Source: JBQTJJ01 sp052387235
Lineage (GTDB): Bacteria; Actinomycetota; Acidimicrobiia; Acidimicrobiales; GCA-2861595
Assembly: GCA_052387235.1 (NCBI GenBank)
Contig: JBQTJJ010000167.1
Location: 1-29,292, forward strand
Length of the DNA: 29,292 nt
Direction of reading: 5' to 3'
Under the pieces are notes generated by a model. It was given only the letters and a program-made list of their open reading frames with translations, had not been told where the DNA came from and searched no databases. Positions 23,722-29,292 of this stretch are shown here, piece after piece (the stretch's first letter is position 1; every line of letters starts with the position of its first letter). Position numbers and translations under genes: made by a program.

Positions 23722-25557
23722 TCAGGCCGGGACGTCGAGCAGGGCCAGATCGGCGGCCCCGGTGGCTCCGGACAGGCCCGGCTTCGATCCGAAGAAGGGG
23801 GCGTCGCCGAAGCTGAAGACGCCGCCGTCGGCGCCGAGGACGTAGTAGCCCTTCGCCGCCCACGTGTGCCGGAGGGCGACGCTGCCGGCGTAGGACGCCA
23901 GGCGCAGGCCGGGCACGCTGCCGAGGAACGGGGTGTTGAAGGCGAACACACCCCCGTCGCGCGCGATGAGCCAGTAGCCCGACCCGCCGGCCGCCGGCTC
24001 CATGGCCACGATGGGCGAGTTGAGGGCGAGGGCACCGGTGGAGCCGGCGAACCGGGCGTCGCCGAAGGCGAAGATGCCGCCGTCGGAGGCGACCAGCCAG
24101 TAGCCGAGGCCGGTGGGCGTGGGCGCCATGCCCACCACCGGCTTGTTCAACCTGATGGCGCCGGTGGAGCCGAAGAAGGCGGCGTCGCCGAAGGCGAAGA
24201 TGCCGCCGTCGGAGGCGACCAGCCAGTAGCCCCTTCCGGTGGGCGTGGGCGCCATGCCCACCACCGGCTGGTTCAGCCTGATGGCGCCGGTGGAGCCGTA
24301 GAAGGCGGCGTCGCCGAAGGCGAAGATGCCGCCGTCGCCCCCGAGCAGCCAGTAGCCGCGTTGGGCCGGCGTGACGGCCATGCCCCTGATGGGCTGGGTG
24401 AGGCGGGCGGCCCGGGCGTCCCCGTGGGACGCCGCCGCGCCGAAGGCGTGCACGGCGCCGTCCCGGCCGGCGATCCAGTACCCCCGCGGCGGCCGGGCCG
24501 GGGCGCCCGTGGCGACCTGGCGGCGGATGGTGGGCAGGAGGGCGTAGAGGAGGTCCCCCGGGCAGTCGGTGGCCCGGACGTCGCGGTGGCCGGAGATGTT
24601 GGGGAACACCCGGTTGGCGGTGCCGCCGGCGCCGCTGTAGGTGGACGAGCCCTCCGGGTCGATCTGGTGCCGGCCCGCCTTCCATGCCAGCCACCCGTTC
24701 AGGCCCGCCACGGCGGCCGGCGTGGGCGGGACCGAGGTGAAGTCGCCCAGCAGGGCGATGCCGGCCGACCCGGTGTTGGTGCCCTCGGCGTGGGCACCGA
24801 CCACGCCGTGGCGGGCCAGGTCCTCGCCGGTGGGCACCTCGCCCTCGGCGTAGGCCCGGGCCCGCCGGCCCTCGTAGACCCTGCCCTGGGCGTCGACCAG
24901 GAAGTTGTAGCCGATGTCGTCCCAGCCCCGGACCCGGGTGTGGAACGTGTAGATGGCCCGGATGGTGGCAGCCGGGTCGGGATCGTCGTTGGTGGTGACG
25001 GTGTGGTGCACGATCAGCTTGGTGATCGGGGCGAACAGGGGCGTGCCCTTCCGCAGCGACTCGTCGGCGCCCCACTGGGTCCGGGTCACCACCGCCGGCT
25101 GGGGTGCCGCCGGGGAGTCGCCCTCGGCCGCGGCCGCCGCCCCAGGGCCGGCCCGCACCAGGCGCCTCGGCCCGTGCTCGGTGTCGAGGGCCGTCACCTT
25201 CACGGACCGGGCCGGTCCCCCCACCACCCGGGTCTGGGCCCTCGAGCCCCCGGGGGCCCGCAGCAGCCCGCTGTAGACGATGCCGCGCTCCTCGTCGTCG
25301 AGGTCGTGGGCGACCGGGGCGTCCTCCCAGTCCAGCCAGTCCCCGTCGACCTCCCACCGGACCTGGACCCGGGCCTCGTCGCTCCCCTGCCAGCTCAGGC
25401 CCAGGTGCGAGGCCGGGAACGCGATGTCCTGCCCGCCGGGCGCCGAAGTGTCGTCCAGCACCTCCATGCGGGTGGCGGGCGCGCTCCATGCCATCGGCAC
25501 CGGCGCGCACGTACCGGCCAGCACGACGGCCAGTGCGAACAGGAAACGGGCTCTCAT
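23722..25557 (-). CDS. Exported PGRP/amidase_2 protein with C-terminal GYWLVA repeats
   Basis: 611 aa. The ATG at 25557 has GGAG 8 nt upstream and opens a signal peptide (MRARFLFALAVVLAGTC). Residues about 28-150 form an N-terminal beta-rich domain. The peptidoglycan-recognition/amidase domain covers about 155-345: TRTQWGADESL, KLIVHHTVTTND (H184/H185), WDDIGYNFLVDAQGRVYEGR, GVVGAHAEGTNTGSAGIALLGDF and SGHRDVRATDCPG (H324, C332). A zinc-binding set of His, His and Cys is therefore present, so N-acetylmuramoyl-L-alanine amidase activity is plausible. From about residue 358 six repeats follow. It is adjacent to the SpoIID-type gene on the same strand and divergent from the FG-GAP gene. Confidence 0.92.
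   Translation of the reverse strand: MRARFLFALAVVLAGTCAPVPMAWSAPATRMEVLDDTSAPGGQDIAFPASHLGLSWQGSDEARVQVRWEVDGDWLDWEDAPVAHDLDDEERGIVYSGLLRAPGGSRAQTRVVGGPARSVKVTALDTEHGPRRLVRAGPGAAAAAEGDSPAAPQPAVVTRTQWGADESLRKGTPLFAPITKLIVHHTVTTNDDPDPAATIRAIYTFHTRVRGWDDIGYNFLVDAQGRVYEGRRARAYAEGEVPTGEDLARHGVVGAHAEGTNTGSAGIALLGDFTSVPPTPAAVAGLNGWLAWKAGRHQIDPEGSSTYSGAGGTANRVFPNISGHRDVRATDCPGDLLYALLPTIRRQVATGAPARPPRGYWIAGRDGAVHAFGAAASHGDARAARLTQPIRGMAVTPAQRGYWLLGGDGGIFAFGDAAFYGSTGAIRLNQPVVGMAPTPTGRGYWLVASDGGIFAFGDAAFFGSTGAIRLNKPVVGMAPTPTGLGYWLVASDGGIFAFGDARFAGSTGALALNSPIVAMEPAAGGSGYWLIARDGGVFAFNTPFLGSVPGLRLASYAGSVALRHTWAAKGYYVLGADGGVFSFGDAPFFGSKPGLSGATGAADLALLDVPA
23725..24486 (-). repeat. Six C-terminal about-42-aa repeats in the PGRP protein
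   Basis: Unit 1 is divergent (GYWIAGRDGAVHAFGAAASH), units 2-4 are near consensus (YWLVASDGGIFAFGDAAF), and units 5-6 are degenerate (YWLIARDGGVFAFNTPFLG; YYVLGADGGVFSFGDAPFF). The conserved centre with divergent ends mirrors the SpoIID-type protein. Confidence 0.9.
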
Positions 25558-25737
25558 GGGGGCATCTCCGCCGCTCCCGAGGAAGGCATCCGCCGCGGGG
25601 CCGGCGATGCACTTATCGTCAGATTCAACCAGACTGTTCAGTGGTACCGGCGACTACCCGGATTGAAATACCCCCGAACCGGGCACCCTACGCTGGGCAC
25701 TTCACCCGCAGCCACCGAGCCACCACGAGGAGTCCCT

Positions 25738-27837
25738 GTGCGCGCAAGGCCGGTCCATCGTCTCGCTGCAATCGTCCTCACCCCGCTGGCGGTGGCCGCC
25801 GGCCTCGTGGCCGGGGCGTCGCCGGCCGGCGCCGCGCCCACCCAGCGGTGGGCGGTGGAGCTGCCGGCCGCGGTGCGGGAGTCGTCCCCCCTCGTCGCCG
25901 ACCTCGACGGCGGCGGCGTCGACATGGCCTTCGGCGCCCACGACGGCAAGGTGTACGCCCTCCACGGCGGCGACGGCACCCCCGTCCCCGGCTGGCCGAG
26001 GGGCACCTCGAACGCCATCAACTCGTCGCCGGCCGCGGCCGACGTCGACGGCGACAACCGGCCCGAGCTCTTCGTCGGCAGCGGCGTCGGCAGCCATGGT
26101 CAGTGCTCGGGCGGCGCCCTCTACTCGTTCGACCACGACGGCACCCAGCGCTTCCGGGTCCAGGGCAGCGACCAGGACTGCGCCAACCAGGCCGTGCACT
26201 CCACCCCGGCGCTGGGCGACATCAACCGCGACAACACGGCCGACGCCACCGCCGGCACCCTCGGGCTCACCATGCCCTCGGTGTCCCACACCGGCGCCAT
26301 GAACCCGGGCTGGCCCTACTACACCGATGACACGGTCTTCTCCTCCCCCGCCCTCACCGACGTGAACGGCGACGGCCAGACCGACGTGGTCGTGGGCGGC
26401 GACTCCACCCCCGGCGCTCCCATCGACCACCGGGGCGGCCTGGTGCGGGCCGTCGGCGGCGGCGGGAACACCATCTGGGAGTTCCGCATCAACGAGATCG
26501 TGCGCTCGTCCCCGAGCGTGGGCGACATCGACGGCGACGGGAAGGCCGAGATCGTGTTCGGCGCCGGCGACTACTGGGCGCGCCAGCCCGGCGGCGCCAC
26601 CGACTCCACCAAGGTCTACGCCCTGCACCTCAACGGCACCCTCAAGTGGGTGCGCGACACCGGCGGCTACACCATGGCGTCGCCCACCCTCGCCGACTTC
26701 GACGGCAACGGGGTCCTCGACGTTGCCATCGGCACCTTCGAGGGCGCCAACCCGGGGCAGGTGTTCGTGCTGCGGGGCAGCAACGGCACCGACATGACCG
26801 GCTTCCCCCGGGCCTCGGGCGGCGGCGTCGTGCTGGGCTCCATCACCACCGCCGACCTCAACAGCGACGGCGGCCAGGACCTGGTGGTTCCCACCGGCGG
26901 CGGCATCTTCGCCTTCAACGGCAAGACCGGGGCCCAGCTGTTCGGGCTGGCCCAGGGGAACACCGCCTTCCAGAACTCGCCCAGCGTCACCGACGTGGAC
27001 GGCAACGGGCTGGTGGACATCCTGGCCGTGGGCACCCGCGCCAACGGCGTGGGGGTGGCCTACCGCTGGGAGATGGGGACGGCCGACAACGCCAAGCTCG
27101 GCGCCCTGGGCTGGCACACCTTCCGAAAGGACGAGCGCCGCACCGGCTCGTGGACCGACCCGCCCCTCACCCAGGCACCGCAGAACCTCTGCCCCCAGCA
27201 GGGGCAGGGCGGCTACTGGATGGTGGCCAGCGACGGCGGCATCTTCGCCTTCTGCGACGCCAGGTTCTTCGGCTCCACCGGCGGGACGAAACTCAACCAG
27301 CCCATCGTGAACATGGCGGCCACGCCGTCCGGCAACGGCTACTGGCTGGTCGCGTCGGACGGCGGGATCTTCGCCTTCGGCGACGCCGTGTTCCGAGGCT
27401 CCACCGGGGCGATCAGGCTCAACCGGCCCATCGTCGGCATGGCCCGCACGCCGTCGGGCAACGGCTACTGGCTGGTGGCCAGCGACGGCGGGATCTTCGC
27501 CTTCGGCGACGCCGTGTTCCGCGGCTCCACCGGGGCGCTGAGCCTGGCCCAGCCCATCAAGGGCATGTCGGCCACCCACACCGGCAACGGCTACTGGCTG
27601 GTCGCGTCGGACGGCGGCATCTTCGCCTTCGGCGACGCCGTGTTCCGTGGCTCCACCGGCGGCACCAGGCTGAACCAACCCATCGCCGGCATGGCCCGCA
27701 ACCAGAACGGGAGCGGCTACTGGATGGTGGCCAACGACGGCGGCATCTTCTCGTTCAACGTGCCGTTCCTCGGCTCCACCGGCGCCGTCAAGCTCAACCA
27801 GCCCATCGTGGCCATCGCCGTCCCCAAGGTCTCGTGA
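25738..27837 (+). CDS. Exported FG-GAP/VCBS-type propeller protein with C-terminal GYWLVA repeats
   Basis: 699 aa. GTG 25738 follows GAGGAG at 5 nt and opens a signal peptide (VRARPVHRLAAIVLTPLAVA) cleaved after an Ala-rich stretch. Residues about 38-470 hold eight acidic loops of FG-GAP/VCBS type, such as ADVDGDNRPEL, TDVNGDGQTDV, GDIDGDGKAEI and TDVDGNGLVDI. These are calcium-binding-like motifs of an integrin-alpha-style propeller. The segment NLCPQQGQG then leads into five GYWLVA-type repeats to the C-terminus. Uniquely, repeat 1 has Cys in place of Gly (IFAFCDARFF), and with the Cys of NLCPQQ it may form a disulfide. No enzyme motif is seen. Probably a surface or secreted binding protein. 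It converges on the S8 protease, with 6 bp between stops. Confidence 0.9.
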   Translation: MRARPVHRLAAIVLTPLAVAAGLVAGASPAGAAPTQRWAVELPAAVRESSPLVADLDGGGVDMAFGAHDGKVYALHGGDGTPVPGWPRGTSNAINSSPAAADVDGDNRPELFVGSGVGSHGQCSGGALYSFDHDGTQRFRVQGSDQDCANQAVHSTPALGDINRDNTADATAGTLGLTMPSVSHTGAMNPGWPYYTDDTVFSSPALTDVNGDGQTDVVVGGDSTPGAPIDHRGGLVRAVGGGGNTIWEFRINEIVRSSPSVGDIDGDGKAEIVFGAGDYWARQPGGATDSTKVYALHLNGTLKWVRDTGGYTMASPTLADFDGNGVLDVAIGTFEGANPGQVFVLRGSNGTDMTGFPRASGGGVVLGSITTADLNSDGGQDLVVPTGGGIFAFNGKTGAQLFGLAQGNTAFQNSPSVTDVDGNGLVDILAVGTRANGVGVAYRWEMGTADNAKLGALGWHTFRKDERRTGSWTDPPLTQAPQNLCPQQGQGGYWMVASDGGIFAFCDARFFGSTGGTKLNQPIVNMAATPSGNGYWLVASDGGIFAFGDAVFRGSTGAIRLNRPIVGMARTPSGNGYWLVASDGGIFAFGDAVFRGSTGALSLAQPIKGMSATHTGNGYWLVASDGGIFAFGDAVFRGSTGGTRLNQPIAGMARNQNGSGYWMVANDGGIFSFNVPFLGSTGAVKLNQPIVAIAVPKVS
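27208..27834 (+). repeat. Five C-terminal about-42-aa repeats in the FG-GAP protein
   Basis: Units 2-4 share almost identical text (YWLVASDGGIFAFGDAVFRG), and unit 5 is shortened (YWMVANDGGIFSFNVPFLG). Five units are seen here, against six in each of the three other proteins of the group. Confidence 0.9.
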
Positions 27838-27843
27838 CCGGCG

Positions 27844-29292
27844 TCAGCCGGCGATGGCGACCACGGGGCGGTTGAGGGGGGCGCCCCCGGCCGAGCCGGC
27901 GAAGCGGGCGTCGCCGAAGGCGAAGATGCCGCCGTCCGACGCCGCCATCCAGTAGCCCAGGCCGCTGGGCGTGGGCACGATCCCCACGATGGGCTGGTTC
28001 AGGGCGAGGGCACCGGTGGAGCCGGCGAAGCGTGCGTCGCCGAAGCTGAAGATGCCGCCGTCCGACGCGACCAGCCAGTAACCCTCGCCCGACGGCGTGG
28101 GAGCCATGGAGACGATGGGGCGGTTGAGCCTGATCGCCCCGGTGGAGCCGCGGAACCCGGCGTCGCCGAAGGCGAAGATGCCGCCGTCGGCGGCGACCAG
28201 CCAGTAGCCCTCGCCGCTGGGCGTGGGGGCCATGCCCCGGATGGGCTGGGCCAGGCGCAGGGCCCCGGTGGAGCCCTGGAAGACGGCGTCGCCGAAGGCG
28301 AAGATGCCGCCGTCCGACGCGACCAGCCAGTAACCCTGGCCCGTGGGAGTGGCCGCCATGGCGACGATCGGGCGGTTGAGCCTGGTGCCTCCGGTGGAGC
28401 CGAAGAAGCGGGCGTCGCCGAAGGCGAAGATCCCGCCGTCCGACGCGACCAGCCAGTAGCCCCGTCCCGTGGGCGTGGACGCCATGCCCACGACGGGCTG
28501 GTTGAGGGGCGACCCGCCGGCGGAGCCGAAGAAGGGGCTCTCCCCGTAGTTGAACAGGCCGCCGTCGGACGACACGAGCCGGTAGCCCTGGGCGGTGATG
28601 CGCAGCGCGGCCGCGACGTCGAGGCGGCCGAACTGGATCCCGTCCCCCGAGTCGGGGGTGACGGCGGCGGCGCGGGTGAGGCGGACCCGCACCTCGTCGG
28701 CGCTGGGCGCGGGCGTGGTGGCGAGGAGCAGGGCGGCGGCCGCGGCCACGTGGGGGGCGGCCGACGACGTGCCCGTGCCCAGCGCGTACCGGCAGCCCCC
28801 GCAGGCGGTGCTGGTGGACAGGATGCCCACGCCGGGGGCGGCCAGGTCCACCGACAGGCCCCGGTTGGAGAACGAGGCCAGGCGGTCGTCGCGCCCGCTG
28901 GCCGCCACGCCCAGGACGCGGGGGAAGCCGGCCGGGTAGTTCACGGCACCGGAGCTCTCGTTGCCCGCGGCCGCCACCACCACCGCGCCGGCCCGCTGCG
29001 CCTCCAGCACCGCGTCGCGCACCACCAGGCTCCGGCCCCCGCTGAGCGAGAGGTTGACCACCCTGGCCCCGGCCGCGACGGCGGCCCGGATGCCGGCCGC
29101 GACGTCGGACGAGAACCCCTCGCCGTTGTCGTCCAGCACCTTCACCGACAGCACCCGGGTGTGCCAGCCCAGGCCGGCGATGCCCTCGGCGTTGTCGGGG
29201 ATGGCGGCGATGGTGCCGGCGATGCCGGTGCCGTGGCCGGTGCGGTCGTCGGGACTGGGCGTGCCGCTCAGGTTGGCGCCGTGGATCACCTT
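27844..29292 (-). CDS. Subtilisin-family (S8) serine protease with C-terminal GYWLVA repeats, 5' end beyond the window
   Basis: At least 482 codons; the frame is open at the right edge, so the start, signal peptide and catalytic Asp region are missing. Visible catalytic landmarks are the His motif DRTGHGTGIAGTIAA, the oxyanion Asn in VVAAAGNESSGAVNYPAG and the Ser motif GTSSAAPHVAAAAALLL (normally GTSMAAPHVAG). A Cys pair in STACGGCRYALG precedes the Ser motif. After AALRITAQG the protein continues into six repeats (28590-27847) to the stop. It would be an exported protease acting in or outside the envelope. Its stop is 6 bp from that of the convergent FG-GAP gene, with no clear terminator between. 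Confidence 0.92.
   Translation of the reverse strand, partial: KVIHGANLSGTPSPDDRTGHGTGIAGTIAAIPDNAEGIAGLGWHTRVLSVKVLDDNGEGFSSDVAAGIRAAVAAGARVVNLSLSGGRSLVVRDAVLEAQRAGAVVVAAAGNESSGAVNYPAGFPRVLGVAASGRDDRLASFSNRGLSVDLAAPGVGILSTSTACGGCRYALGTGTSSAAPHVAAAAALLLATTPAPSADEVRVRLTRAAAVTPDSGDGIQFGRLDVAAALRITAQGYRLVSSDGGLFNYGESPFFGSAGGSPLNQPVVGMASTPTGRGYWLVASDGGIFAFGDARFFGSTGGTRLNRPIVAMAATPTGQGYWLVASDGGIFAFGDAVFQGSTGALRLAQPIRGMAPTPSGEGYWLVAADGGIFAFGDAGFRGSTGAIRLNRPIVSMAPTPSGEGYWLVASDGGIFSFGDARFAGSTGALALNQPIVGIVPTPSGLGYWMAASDGGIFAFGDARFAGSAGGAPLNRPVVAIAG
27847..28590 (-). repeat. Six C-terminal about-42-aa repeats in the S8 protease
   Basis: Unit 1 is divergent (YRLVSSDGGLFNYGESPFF), units 2-5 are close to consensus, and unit 6 ends at the C-terminus (YWMAASDGGIFAFGDARFA). 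The array stands tail to tail with that of the FG-GAP gene, making a large imperfect inverted repeat centred near 27840. Confidence 0.9.

Noticed and set aside
23866..25737. Upstream extension of the FG-GAP reading frame by over 600 codons
   Set aside because: The extension is antisense to the PGRP gene. A GTG with GAGGAG and a signal peptide at 25738 gives a better start.
21647..28590. CRISPR-like or satellite repeat array
   Set aside because: The 126-bp units are in-frame protein repeats inside four genes. There are no short identical repeats with unique spacers.

Overview
The window is high-GC, densely packed bacterial DNA with short intergenic gaps. It has GTG starts, 4-nt ATGA/GTGA overlaps, TANNNT motifs placed for leaderless transcripts, a GSII-type glutamine synthetase under a GlnR-like box, and an MPT53-like thiol-disulfide lipoprotein. 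Together these point to an actinobacterium. The abundant secreted GYWLVASDGGIFAFGDA repeats make an Acidimicrobiia-like lineage my best guess (inference, not proven here).

Layout. Bases 1-339: apparent end of an integrated element, with a 46-bp 3' fragment of a tRNA-Lys(CUU) gene and no supported protein gene. 340-7626 (minus): a 52-aa lipoprotein-like peptide, a TrmB-type regulator joined to it by ATGA, and a 2,070-aa secreted protein built of 12 NHL, 7+7 Kelch, three IPT and one Fn3 unit. 7627-8133: a gap rich in inverted repeats, leading a two-TM membrane protein (8134-8793, plus). 8953-11634 (minus): GAF-PAS-PAS-GGDEF-EAL protein, divergent from glnII (11936-12940, plus). 13010-14339 (minus): msrA and, upstream of it, a thioredoxin-fold lipoprotein whose active site reads W-UGA-S-S-C, a candidate UxxC selenoprotein. 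14456-14787 (plus): two micro membrane proteins coupled by GTGA behind a sigma28/WhiG-like promoter.

14866-21598 is a surface-glycan cluster. It has two GT-C-type membrane glycosyltransferases (plus), a three-gene minus operon (coiled-coil protein, two GT4 glycosyltransferases), and a SAM methyltransferase, closed by a perfect 20-bp hairpin. 21644-29292 holds four exported proteins with unrelated N-terminal modules: SpoIID/LytB, PGRP amidase, FG-GAP propeller and subtilisin S8. All end in 5-6 copies of the same roughly 42-residue repeat, 23 copies in all. The last gene runs off the right edge.

The genes fit a cell investing heavily in its envelope: glycan synthesis, peptidoglycan-directed domains, propeller-rich exported proteins, and extracytoplasmic redox repair (thioredoxin-like lipoprotein plus MsrA). 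The two most noteworthy items are the in-frame UGA at the redox-active position and the shared C-terminal repeat module.
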